Of a stretch of DNA of 28,203 nucleotides, positions 21,979-28,203 are shown in pieces (positions within the stretch are counted from its first letter, which is position 1; the number at the start of each line of letters is the position of its first letter). The notes under the pieces are model-generated. The model searched no databases. It had not been told where the DNA came from and saw only the letters and a list, made by a program, of their open reading frames with translations. The translations under genes were made by a program, and so were the position numbers. The DNA comes from an uncultured Streptococcus sp. Lineage in GTDB: Bacteria > Bacillota > Bacilli > Lactobacillales > Streptococcaceae. Location of the stretch: contig NZ_CALIIB010000118.1 in NCBI RefSeq assembly GCF_938020365.1, forward strand, positions 1 through 28,203, read 5' to 3'.

Positions 21979-22130
21979 AGCCGAGACCTAAGTTGCCGTG
22001 AATCTATAGGAAAAGTGAACAGCCGAGGCCTAGGTTACCACGAATCTATAGGAAAAGTGAACAGCCGAGACCTAGATTGCTATGATCCTATAGGGAAAAG
22101 GACCAGCCGAGACCTAGGTTGCTATAATGG
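21979..22130. repeat. 42-bp tandem repeat, about 3.6 copies
   Basis: Four head-to-tail units beginning AGCCGAGRCCTARGTT at 21979, 22021, 22063 and 22105; the last is cut at 26 bases. Copies 1 and 2 are nearly identical in the 3' part (GAATCTATAGGAAAAGTGAAC); copies 3 and 4 diverge. Each unit carries CCTAGG-like and CTATAG palindromes. The period is divisible by three, so a 14-residue repeat can be read on the plus strand, but without a credible start. It sits between the scrR and nusB terminators. The 388-base gap 21807-22194 holds nothing else I can support besides these terminators. Confidence 0.9.
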
Positions 22131-22180
22131 AAACTTTTTAAGCATTATCAGCAACTACAACTATCAAAAACCAAAAAAAG

Positions 22181-22198
22181 CTGAGACAATCGTCTCAG
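22181..22198 (-). terminator. Terminator overlapping the nusB stop codon
   Basis: CTGAGAC/GTCTCAG stem with an ATTG-type four-base loop, then CTTTTTTT on the minus strand. The first arm includes the TGA stop of nusB (22195-22197). Confidence 0.85.
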
Positions 22199-22632
22199 TC
22201 TTTTTCTTCTGTTATAAATTGGCTTAAAATACCATTGATAAACTTACTTGATTTTTCATCAGAGAATTGCTTGGAAAGTTCAATAGCTTCATTGACCGCT
22301 ACTCGCTCGGGAGTATCAAACTCTGTCATTTCAAAGATGCCTAATCGCAGGATATTCTTTTCCACCAAGGTCAGACGCTCAACTGTCCAGCCTGCTTTCA
22401 AGTGCTGGGCGATTTTCTTATCTAACTCTTCCTTGGATTGAGATACTCCTGTGACCAAGTTGAGTAGAAAGGCTGGGATATTGACCTCAGCATCTGTCAG
22501 CTCTTCGTCCTTATCATAGGTATAAGCAAAGCGACAAGACTCAATGGCATCCCCTTCATACTCTAGGCTCATCAAGGCCTGAAACGCCCGCTGGCGTAGC
22601 TCTCTTCTAGATTCTAACAAAACATCAGTCAT
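22195..22632 (-). CDS. nusB: Transcription antitermination factor NusB
   Basis: 145 aa from the ATG at 22632 (MTDVLLESRRELRQRAFQ). The NusB fold signature is present: RELRQRAFQALMSLEYE at the N terminus, WTVERLTLVEKNILRLGIFEM in the middle, and VAVNEAIELSKQFSDEKSSKFINGIL at the end. NusB with NusE binds boxA RNA in rRNA leaders to allow processive transcription. Its start overlaps the asp23 stop by eight bases, so translation is coupled. The stop codon lies in the first arm of the terminator hairpin. Last gene of the efp-asp23-nusB operon. Confidence 0.95.
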   Translation of the reverse strand: MTDVLLESRRELRQRAFQALMSLEYEGDAIESCRFAYTYDKDEELTDAEVNIPAFLLNLVTGVSQSKEELDKKIAQHLKAGWTVERLTLVEKNILRLGIFEMTEFDTPERVAVNEAIELSKQFSDEKSSKFINGILSQFITEEKD

Positions 22633-23014
22633 TGAGGAAATCCTCATCAAATAGATCTTTCAAATCTGGTTTTGGTGATTTTTCTGGAACAATACCTGCC
22701 ACATGGATATTGACAGCAGATAGCTCCACTTCAGCCATATCGTTCACAGCACTTTTGACCGCCTTTTGGATTGCAACTGCAACTGTTGGCACACTAATAC
22801 CGTACTCCAGATAGAGGTAGATATCAACTGATATGTCGCCACTTTCATCTGTATGCAGCGCAACACCGCGTCCAAGCGTACGCATAGAAAGGCTATCTGA
22901 CATGCTTTTATTTGCAAAAGAATGAACGCCCTCTACCTTAGCCGTAGCAATGGCAATAATTTTTTCCAAGACTCGTGGCGCAATAACGATTTCGCCTAAT
23001 TGTTCGTTTGCCAT
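22625..23014 (-). CDS. Asp23/Gls24 family envelope stress response protein
   Basis: 129 aa of the Asp23/Gls24 family (DUF322). Typical stretches are GEIVIAPRVLEKIIAIATAK at the N terminus, GVHSF, GRGVALHTDESGDISVDIYL and AIQKAVKSAVNDMAEVELSAVNIHVAGI, then a short acidic tail. Relatives are cytoplasmic proteins recruited to the membrane and induced by cell-envelope or alkaline stress. This short form between efp and nusB is the conserved streptococcal version. AAAGGA precedes the ATG. It overlaps nusB. Biochemical role not established for this subgroup. Confidence 0.92.
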   Translation of the reverse strand: MANEQLGEIVIAPRVLEKIIAIATAKVEGVHSFANKSMSDSLSMRTLGRGVALHTDESGDISVDIYLYLEYGISVPTVAVAIQKAVKSAVNDMAEVELSAVNIHVAGIVPEKSPKPDLKDLFDEDFLND

Positions 23015-23044
23015 AAGAATTCCTTTCTATATGAAAGATTGAAA

Positions 23045-23605
23045 TTACGCACGAGAAACGTAAGTTCCTTCTGCTGTATTGATGACCAATTTTTGTCCAA
23101 CTTCGATGAAGTCTGGCACGTTGACAACAAGACCTGTTTCAAGAGTTGCTGGTTTACCAGAACCTGTTACGGTAGCACCTTTGATAGATGGTTGTGTTTC
23201 TGTTACCACCAATTCAACAGTTGTAGGTACTGTTACACCGATCACTTCTGATCCGTAGAATTGGATTTTCACGTCTGAGTTTTCAAGGATGAATTTCAAC
23301 TCGTCCTCTACATTAACGACTGGAATTTCGTATTGATCGTAAGTCTCAGTATTCATGAAATACGCAGTACCATCCATTTGGTACAAGTATTGTGCTGGTA
23401 CTGTTTCGATGATAGCTTGTTCAAATTTTTCTTCTGGACGGTAGCTAGTCTCAAATGTAGAACCAGTACGAACATCACGCAATTTCATACGCATGATAGT
23501 ATTTCCCTTACCTGGTTTGTGGTGGCTTGCTTCCAAGACACGGATCAATTTACCATCTGCAGTTTCAAAAGTCATTCCAGCTTTCAGCTTGCTTGCTTCA
23601 ATCAT
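23045..23605 (-). CDS. efp: Elongation factor P
   Basis: 186 aa, full length. Three beta-barrel domains: the N-terminal KOW-like domain with the tip loop HHKPGKGN (tip Lys33, the residue that is modified in many bacteria), then the central and C-terminal OB domains ending in GQKLVINTAEGTYVSRA. EF-P relieves ribosome stalling at polyproline runs. No modification enzyme genes (epmA, ymfI) are nearby. AGAGGT precedes the ATG. A strong promoter at 23642-23670 drives the efp-asp23-nusB operon. Confidence 0.96.
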   Translation of the reverse strand: MIEASKLKAGMTFETADGKLIRVLEASHHKPGKGNTIMRMKLRDVRTGSTFETSYRPEEKFEQAIIETVPAQYLYQMDGTAYFMNTETYDQYEIPVVNVEDELKFILENSDVKIQFYGSEVIGVTVPTTVELVVTETQPSIKGATVTGSGKPATLETGLVVNVPDFIEVGQKLVINTAEGTYVSRA

Positions 23606-23641
23606 TTGTTTTTTACCTCTTTAATAAATAATTTACTCTTT

Positions 23642-23670
23642 ATTCTACCATAAAGCTTGATAATTCTCAA
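23642..23670 (-). promoter_or_regulatory. Promoter of efp-asp23-nusB
   Basis: On the minus strand, -35 TTGAGA, a 17-base spacer and -10 TAGAAT. The -35 overlaps the last codons of pepP. Confidence 0.65.
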
Positions 23671-24728
23671 ATCACAATCAATTCTTTTGGAGCAAGGGTC
23701 AAGACCTCACAACCAGTTTCTGTGATCAGAAGGTCATCTTCGATCCGAACGCCGTATTTGCCATCCAGATAGATCCCTGGCTCATCGGTCAGAACCATGC
23801 CAGCCTTGATCGGCTCTTCTGACTTGCCAAAGTAAGGAATTTCATGGATATCCAGACCAATCCCGTGGCCAATCCCGTGGCTGAAGTAAGGGCCGTAGCC
23901 TGCATCGTTGATAATTTGACGAGGAATCCGGTCAAAATCAATACAGCTGAGTCCAGCTTTAGCCGCTTCTATCAAGGCTTGATTGCTGCGCAGGACAATG
24001 TCATAAATCTCCCGCTCTTCATCTGTCACCTGCCCCACATGAACAGTCCGTGTCATATCGCTGACATAGTGGTTATAATAGCAGCCAAAGTCCATGGTCA
24101 AGGTTTCACCATTTTGGATGACCTTGTCACTAGCCACACCGTGCGGCATAGCAGAGCGGTAGCCCGAAGCGATGATGAAGTCAAAGGAGGCACCTGAAGC
24201 ACCTAGCTGGCGCATACGGGCATCCAAAAAGTTCATGACAGCCAGCTCTGTCGTCTGACCAGGCTTGATAAAGTCCAGCACATCTAGGAAGGCTTGATCA
24301 GAAATCTGGCAGGCCTTGCGAATGGTCGCGATTTCTTGCTCATCCTTGATCATGCGCAGATTTTCGATAAAGGCTGTCATCGGCACCAGCTCATGACCAG
24401 CAAACACACTTTCCAGCATCTTGAAGTAAGCATAGGAAATTTCATCATCAAAACCGATTTTTGCCAACTTGTCGTCTGCAATGATTTTAGCAATTTCTCC
24501 AACTGCATCCCGTGTTTCAACAATATCAAAGCCCTCAACAACGCCCTTTGCAATCAAGGTATAACGAGAATCCGTCAGGAAAATCCGTCGTGACTTGCTG
24601 ATGAAAACCGTCGCTTCTGTTCCGCTGAAACCGGTTAAATAGTAAATATTTTTCAGATTGGTTACTAGGACAGCATCACATTCTGTCTGAGCCAAGGCTG
24701 CTTCAAATTTTTCAACTCTTGATAACAT
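23667..24728 (-). CDS. pepP: Xaa-Pro aminopeptidase (M24 family)
   Basis: 353 aa. N-terminal creatinase-like domain (1-130) and C-terminal pita-bread metallopeptidase domain. Metal-binding residues are visible in TMDFGCYYNHYVSDMTRTV (two Asp), SHGIGHGIGLDIHEIP (His), LTDEPGIYL (Glu) and GVRIEDDLLI (Glu). It removes N-terminal residues before proline; some streptococcal versions act as PepQ-type prolidases, which cannot be told from sequence here. GGAGG lies seven bases before the ATG. It is 66 bases downstream of the HAD-MazG gene and may be cotranscribed; the efp promoter starts at its 3' end. Confidence 0.9.
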   Translation of the reverse strand: MLSRVEKFEAALAQTECDAVLVTNLKNIYYLTGFSGTEATVFISKSRRIFLTDSRYTLIAKGVVEGFDIVETRDAVGEIAKIIADDKLAKIGFDDEISYAYFKMLESVFAGHELVPMTAFIENLRMIKDEQEIATIRKACQISDQAFLDVLDFIKPGQTTELAVMNFLDARMRQLGASGASFDFIIASGYRSAMPHGVASDKVIQNGETLTMDFGCYYNHYVSDMTRTVHVGQVTDEEREIYDIVLRSNQALIEAAKAGLSCIDFDRIPRQIINDAGYGPYFSHGIGHGIGLDIHEIPYFGKSEEPIKAGMVLTDEPGIYLDGKYGVRIEDDLLITETGCEVLTLAPKELIVI

Positions 24729-24794
24729 GAGAAAACCTCCGTAAAATAATTCGATTGAGTATCGTAAAATAAAAATTCTGCTGATGAAGAGCCG

Positions 24795-26213
24795 CTACTC
24801 CTCGTCTTTTGTTTCTTTTTGCGCCTTTTCCACATTGCGCTGATAGGCCTGAATCTGTCGCTCCAACTCCCGTTCGATCGCTGGTTCTGGCGCATATTTT
24901 TCTTCCCAGTCATCTGGTTTGAGGATTTTATGGGTTACTGGATCAAAATGCGCTTTTCCATCTGGGAAAATTTTCCCCATATTGGCCTGATGGACAATAT
25001 CAAAAATCCGCTCAGGATCAACTCCCATCAAGACAAAGCTACCGTAAGTAAAGTAGAGCGTATCGATCAGAGCATCAACTTGACCAACTAAGGAGATTTC
25101 TGCCTTGCTCTTGCTACGAACCTTGGCAGCAGCCTTATCTAAAGCCTCGTGCATTCTGGCCATCGACTGATCAAATTCTTCCTCTGAAGAGCTGGCAGCT
25201 CTGAGAAATTCAACCAACTCTTCCAACTTGAAGTCAGCACGGTGCCGAGCTTCCTCTGGTGTCCAAGCGATGGGTTCTTCCTGCGTAGACTCATCCATGA
25301 CACCATGGAAAGTCTTGACCTTATTGAAATGGTGATCGCTGGATACAAAGACTTTCTCACTGGCCAAAATACCGAAATGTTCTAGCGCCCGATGAATCCC
25401 ATCCTGACTATTGCTGCTAGTCGTATGCTTGGCTACTTCTTTGACAGAGCTGGTGCCATTTCCCATAGCAATAGACAAGCCAACTCCCGACAGCATTTCC
25501 AAGTCATTGTCAGAGTCGCCGAAGGCCATGACCTGATGGATATCAAAGCCATACTCTTGACCGACTAGACGAATCCCCTCCAGCTTGGACATCCCTTGAT
25601 TGATGATGTCCGCTGCATAGGGGCTCGAACGAGTAAATTTTAAATGCGGGAAATCCGCTTCAATCTTTGCACTCTCAGCCGGATCCGCCAAAATCAGCAC
25701 TTGATAAATGGGCTCTTGAATCAATTTCAGCAGGTCTTCTTCATGCTGAGGCAAGGCCTTGCTCACAATCTTGTTAAAACCGTGACTCACCGTCCGAGTC
25801 ATGCTCCTAGGGATAAACTGGGTAGCCCACTGGGAAAAGGAACTCATACCAAAGGTCATAATTTTTGAACCTTGCATGGCCTGTTCTGTCCCCAAGGAAA
25901 TTTCTTTTCGGTGCTCCTTGGCATAGGCAATCAGATCACGCAGGCTCTGCTTATCAATCGGTGTGGCAGAAATGACCCTGTCCTTTGAAAAAATATACTG
26001 ACCATTGTAGGTGACAGCAAAGTCTAAATCCAGCTTGTCCATAAAAGGCTTGACAAAGAAGGGGCCGCGGCCTGTTGCTAAACCGACCAAAATCCCTTGT
26101 TCCTGCAAACTCTTAATGGCAGCCTCTGTCGATTTCAAGACGGTTCGACTATCATTAATCAAGGTTCCATCTATATCAAAAAAGACGGCTTTTATTTCCA
26201 TTGATTTTCTCAT
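24795..26213 (-). CDS. Cof-type HAD phosphatase fused to a MazG/PRA-PH-like domain
   Basis: 472 aa. Residues 1 to about 280 form a HAD-IIB (Cof) phosphatase: motif I FFDIDGT (nucleophile Asp), LATGRG (motif II), MSKLEG lysine (motif III) and FGDSDNDLEM (motif IV). Residues about 290-440 form a helical NTP pyrophosphatase-like domain with FKLEELVEFLRAASSSEEE, VGQVDALIDTLYFTYGS and GVDPERIFDIVHQANMGKIF, followed by a charged tail. This would be a two-enzyme protein clearing phosphosugars or nucleotides. The start at 26213 has AAGGAAAG. It is divergent from ansA over 54 bases. Substrates unknown; a house-cleaning role is inference. Confidence 0.9.
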   Translation of the reverse strand: MRKSMEIKAVFFDIDGTLINDSRTVLKSTEAAIKSLQEQGILVGLATGRGPFFVKPFMDKLDLDFAVTYNGQYIFSKDRVISATPIDKQSLRDLIAYAKEHRKEISLGTEQAMQGSKIMTFGMSSFSQWATQFIPRSMTRTVSHGFNKIVSKALPQHEEDLLKLIQEPIYQVLILADPAESAKIEADFPHLKFTRSSPYAADIINQGMSKLEGIRLVGQEYGFDIHQVMAFGDSDNDLEMLSGVGLSIAMGNGTSSVKEVAKHTTSSNSQDGIHRALEHFGILASEKVFVSSDHHFNKVKTFHGVMDESTQEEPIAWTPEEARHRADFKLEELVEFLRAASSSEEEFDQSMARMHEALDKAAAKVRSKSKAEISLVGQVDALIDTLYFTYGSFVLMGVDPERIFDIVHQANMGKIFPDGKAHFDPVTHKILKPDDWEEKYAPEPAIERELERQIQAYQRNVEKAQKETKDEE

Positions 26214-26236
26214 TCTTTCCTTTTATGATACAATAA

Positions 26237-26245
26237 ATTATAACA
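26237..26245 (-). promoter_or_regulatory. Extended -10 promoter of the HAD-MazG gene
   Basis: TGTTATAAT on the minus strand, within the 54-base divergent interval with ansA. A TACAAT at 26229-26234 could serve as -10 for ansA; no -35 with correct spacing is seen for either. Confidence 0.45.
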
Positions 26246-26267
26246 CAATTCACGGAGAAGCTCATCT

Positions 26268-27230
26268 ATGAATAAGCAAATTTTAGTTTTACATACGGGT
26301 GGAACCATTTCCATGCAGGCTGATGGAAGTGGCGCTGTCAATAGCAGCCAAGACAATCCCATGAACCATGTGGCTGTTCCCTTAGAGGGTATTGAGGTGA
26401 AAGTGGTTGATTTCTTCAACGTTCCCAGTCCTCACATCACTCCCCAGCACATGCTCGAACTCTACCAAAAAATCAAGGCTGACGCTGACAAATACGATGG
26501 TGTGGTCATTACCCACGGAACCGATACTCTAGAGGAAACGGCCTACTTCCTTGATACCATGGACCTACCTGATATCCCTGTCGTTTTGACCGGAGCTATG
26601 AGAAGTTCAAATGAACTCGGCAGTGACGGAGTTTATAACTACCTGACTGCTTTACGGGTAGCCAGTGACGAGAAGAGTCGAGGCAAGGGCGTTCTCGTCG
26701 TTATGAATGATGAAGTGCATGCTGCCAAATATGTCACTAAAACCCACACCACCAACGTCAGCACCTTTCAAACTCCGACGCACGGCCCTTTAGGCCTAGT
26801 CATGAAACAGGAAATTCTCTATTTCAAAACAGCAGAACCTCGCGTCCGCTTTGATCTGACTAGCATTTCGGGACTGGTACCCATCATTCCAGCCTATGCT
26901 GGCATGACGACAGAACTGCTGGATATGCTGGATTGGCAAAAGCTAGACGGTCTCATCATCGAAGCCTTTGGCGCAGGCAATCTGCCAAAAGAAACTGCGG
27001 AAAAATTAACAGAGATGGCAGAAGCTGGTCTCCCCATCGCTCTCGTTTCACGCTGTTTCAACGGCATTGCTGAGCCTGTCTACGCCTATGAAGGGGGTGG
27101 TGTCAAACTGCACCAAGCCGGAATCATGTTTGTCAAAGAGCTCAATGCACCGAAGGCTCGCATCAAGCTACTGATTGCCCTCAATGTTGGCCTAAGTGGT
27201 CAAGCATTAAGAGATTATATAGAAGGATAA
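26268..27230 (+). CDS. ansA: L-asparaginase (cytoplasmic type)
   Basis: 320 aa. Asparaginase signatures: HTGGTIS near the N terminus (nucleophile Thr13) and THGTDTLEETAYFLD (Thr85-Asp86) for the second catalytic triad; GAMRSSNELGSDG follows. The C-terminal domain ends with KLLIALN. No signal peptide is present, so it is cytoplasmic, converting asparagine to aspartate and ammonia. GGAG lies ten bases before the ATG. It is monocistronic on the plus strand, divergent from the HAD-MazG gene. Glutaminase side activity is possible in the family. Confidence 0.93.
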   Translation: MNKQILVLHTGGTISMQADGSGAVNSSQDNPMNHVAVPLEGIEVKVVDFFNVPSPHITPQHMLELYQKIKADADKYDGVVITHGTDTLEETAYFLDTMDLPDIPVVLTGAMRSSNELGSDGVYNYLTALRVASDEKSRGKGVLVVMNDEVHAAKYVTKTHTTNVSTFQTPTHGPLGLVMKQEILYFKTAEPRVRFDLTSISGLVPIIPAYAGMTTELLDMLDWQKLDGLIIEAFGAGNLPKETAEKLTEMAEAGLPIALVSRCFNGIAEPVYAYEGGGVKLHQAGIMFVKELNAPKARIKLLIALNVGLSGQALRDYIEG

Positions 27231-27241
27231 AAAACTAAGCT

Positions 27242-27262
27242 TGCCTACTCGCTTGCTAGGCA
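27242..27262 (+). terminator. Weak hairpin after ansA, possible terminator
   Basis: TGCCTA/TAGGCA stem with a nine-base loop, followed by TTATTTCTTG, twelve bases after the ansA stop. Confidence 0.4.
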
Positions 27263-27360
27263 TTATTTCTTGATTTTCCTTTATAAATGCTGTATCCTTC
27301 GATATAAAGTTCCAAGTTCATAAATATTCTTAGCCTTAAGCGAAGTTATAAATTCAAAAA

Positions 27361-27390
27361 AAGAGTCTGGGACAAAAGTCCTAGACTCTT
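27361..27390 (-). terminator. Strong terminator of the glyS-DUF896 operon, carried by repeat copy B
   Basis: On the minus strand, AAGAGTCTAGGAC, TTTT loop, GTCCCAGACTCTT and then a T run. A 13-bp stem with one G-U pair; it is the distal hairpin of repeat copy B, about 160 bases after the DUF896 stop. Confidence 0.8.
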
Positions 27391-27539
27391 CAATTGTCTT
27401 TGGATTGTAGAGTAAGACGCAGTGGTTGAGTGGGCTCTACTACGCTGATTTCATCAGCTTTTACAGCCCTACTCAACTGTGCGGAGGTGGGACGACGAAA
27501 TCGAATTCTAACGAATTACCGATTTCTGTCCCACTCTCT
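27362..27539. repeat. Three-hairpin dispersed repeat, copy B
   Basis: Second copy of the element at 6565-6740 in the same orientation, about 178 bases. The distal hairpin ends in a stronger T run here. The central hairpin is less perfect (GGGCTCTACTACGCTGAT against ATCAGCTTTTACAGCCC) and the third stem differs by an insertion (GTGGGACGACGAAATCG). Several differences from copy A are paired on both arms. The 322-base gap 27231-27552 holds only this element and the weak hairpin after ansA. Confidence 0.88.
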
Positions 27540-27552
27540 CTTTTTCTTGTTT

Positions 27553-27810
27553 TTATGAATTTGGATCATCTAGACTGCGGCCATGAAGACCTTTCTCGCG
27601 CTGAACTTGGCGCAACTTTTCAGGCGTCACATCATTGCCATCCTCGTCAACGATCTTGATGCCTTCAATGTGATGGCGAACAGAGCGACGGTAGCCTTCG
27701 ATATACTCTTCACGAAGTTTAGCTTGTTCCACTTTTTCTTCAGCAGTTAGGCCTTCGGTTTTTTTCTTTTTAGCCAGTTCGTTGATGCGTTCAATTTTTT
27801 TAGGATCCAT
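27553..27810 (-). CDS. DUF896 (YnzC/UPF0291) family protein
   Basis: 85 aa, the family size. It has the DUF896 helical hairpin: DPKKIERINELAKKKKTEGL, then TAEEKVEQAKLREEYIEGYR, then a polar C-terminal tail with the conserved RSLDD. Small cytoplasmic protein of unclear function; the Bacillus relative is a minor SOS-regulated protein. It sits 20 bases downstream of glyS with GAGAGGTAG before the ATG, as commonly in streptococci, so it is cotranscribed. The repeat-borne terminator at 27361-27390 closes the operon. Confidence 0.93.
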   Translation of the reverse strand: MDPKKIERINELAKKKKTEGLTAEEKVEQAKLREEYIEGYRRSVRHHIEGIKIVDEDGNDVTPEKLRQVQREKGLHGRSLDDPNS

Positions 27811-27830
27811 GATTCTACCTCTCTTACCTT

Positions 27831-28203
27831 TTATTTGGTATTAATCTGATTAAACTGCGCCAACTGTCCCGCTTTAGCCGTCAAAGAAGCCAGAAGAGCT
27901 AGGCGGTTGTTGCGTACAGCCTCATCTTCTGCCATGACCATGGTATGGTCAAAGAAAGCGTCAATAACTGGACTGAGGGCAAAGAGTTGGTCCAAATTGG
28001 CAGCCAAGTCTGATGTCAACTCCACAGCTTCAATGGCGGCAGCCAAGTCTTTTTCCTCTTGATTTTCAAAGAGAGCTGGATTGATCGCTGTCTGCCCTTG
28101 GGCTTTCTCAGCTAGATTGAAGACCCGAGACAGGCTTTCCACTGCTGTCTTGAAGTTGTCTTCCTGAGCTTTTTCTGCTAGAAGCGCAGCTGTTTCTACC
28201 AAA
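27831..28203 (-). CDS. glyS: Glycyl-tRNA synthetase beta subunit, C-terminal part (runs off the right edge)
   Basis: The last 123-124 residues of the protein, ending at 27831. The helical stretch with PALFENQEEKDLAAAIEAVE, LFALSPVIDAFFDHTMVMAEDEAVRNNRLALLASL is the DALR-type anticodon-binding end of bacterial GlyS beta subunits (FFDxVMVMxEDxxxRxNRLALL signature). The true start lies beyond the window; the frame stays open to position 28203. It forms the alpha2-beta2 glycyl-tRNA synthetase with GlyQ. The DUF896 gene follows. Confidence 0.93.
   Translation of the reverse strand, partial: LVETAALLAEKAQEDNFKTAVESLSRVFNLAEKAQGQTAINPALFENQEEKDLAAAIEAVELTSDLAANLDQLFALSPVIDAFFDHTMVMAEDEAVRNNRLALLASLTAKAGQLAQFNQINTK

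Noticed and set aside
21979..22130. CRISPR-like array
   Set aside because: Units are directly adjacent with no spacers, are not identical, and no cas genes are present.
22015..22227. 70-aa plus-strand frame with 14-residue repeats (NSRGLGYHESIGK-type)
   Set aside because: It arises from the 42-bp tandem repeat, has no ribosome binding site, and its second half reads through the nusB terminator and stop region.
24665..24913. 82-aa minus-strand frame bridging pepP and the HAD-MazG gene
   Set aside because: Out of frame with both real genes, basic low-complexity composition, and overlaps coding sequence at both ends.
27426..27659. 77-aa plus-strand frame across repeat copy B and the DUF896 gene
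   Set aside because: It runs through a structured repeat and antisense to DUF896, and shows no protein features.

Overview
The window reads as chromosomal DNA of a low-GC oral Streptococcus, most like the sanguinis/gordonii group. The basis is the protein sequences, strong AGGAG-type ribosome binding sites, TTG/TTT-type -35 boxes, and a gene order (amino-acid binding protein, metQ, M20 peptidase, metN, metI) that I recall from pneumococcus. No tRNA, rRNA, CRISPR array, phage gene or intact transposase was found. Most genes are on the minus strand.

Layout. 1-1173: start of an unidentified gene, then trhO (tRNA uridine hydroxylase). 1310-3891: a compact six-gene minus-strand cassette of a 63-aa membrane peptide, a 65-aa XRE regulator, two paralogous DERT-motif membrane proteins, a CPBP intramembrane protease and a third, divergent paralogue. 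This is the least described unit here. 4026-6264: a UPF0397-type ECF S component, an S-adenosylmethionine hydrolase (DUF62 family) and an MptD/Trep_Strep-type ECF S component, the last behind a long structured leader. 6565-6740: a dispersed three-hairpin repeat just after metI. 6743-10946: methionine importer metI-metN with an M20 peptidase translationally overlapping metN, and lipoprotein metQ. 11148-11420: a lone plus-strand gene for a small cationic secreted peptide. 11484-13658: an amino-acid ABC binding lipoprotein behind a textbook CYS-box, and an M20D amidohydrolase. 13767-16180: a DUF5105-like lipoprotein, a small membrane protein and a short peptide-deformylase-like protein with an altered active-site motif.

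16261-21806 is the sucrose locus: scrK and scrA on minus, scrB and scrR on plus, with divergent promoters and three LacI/CcpA-type operator candidates between scrA and scrB. ScrA imports and phosphorylates sucrose, ScrB splits sucrose-6-phosphate, ScrK phosphorylates the released fructose, and ScrR represses. A 42-bp tandem repeat (about 3.6 copies) follows scrR. 22195-24728 is a housekeeping block: pepP, then efp-asp23-nusB from a promoter inside the pepP end. 24795-26213 encodes a HAD phosphatase fused to a MazG/PRA-PH-like domain, divergent from L-asparaginase ansA. The right edge holds the second repeat copy, a DUF896 gene and the 3' end of glyS.

Functional theme: 4026-12416 concentrates sulfur amino-acid functions (SAM hydrolysis to methionine and adenosine, methionine import, a peptidase that could release amino acids, a CYS-box-controlled importer component). 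The most novel candidates are the XRE/membrane/CPBP cassette, the ECF-SAM hydrolase pairing, the three-hairpin repeat with compensatory changes between its two copies, the 42-bp tandem repeat, and the small secreted peptide.
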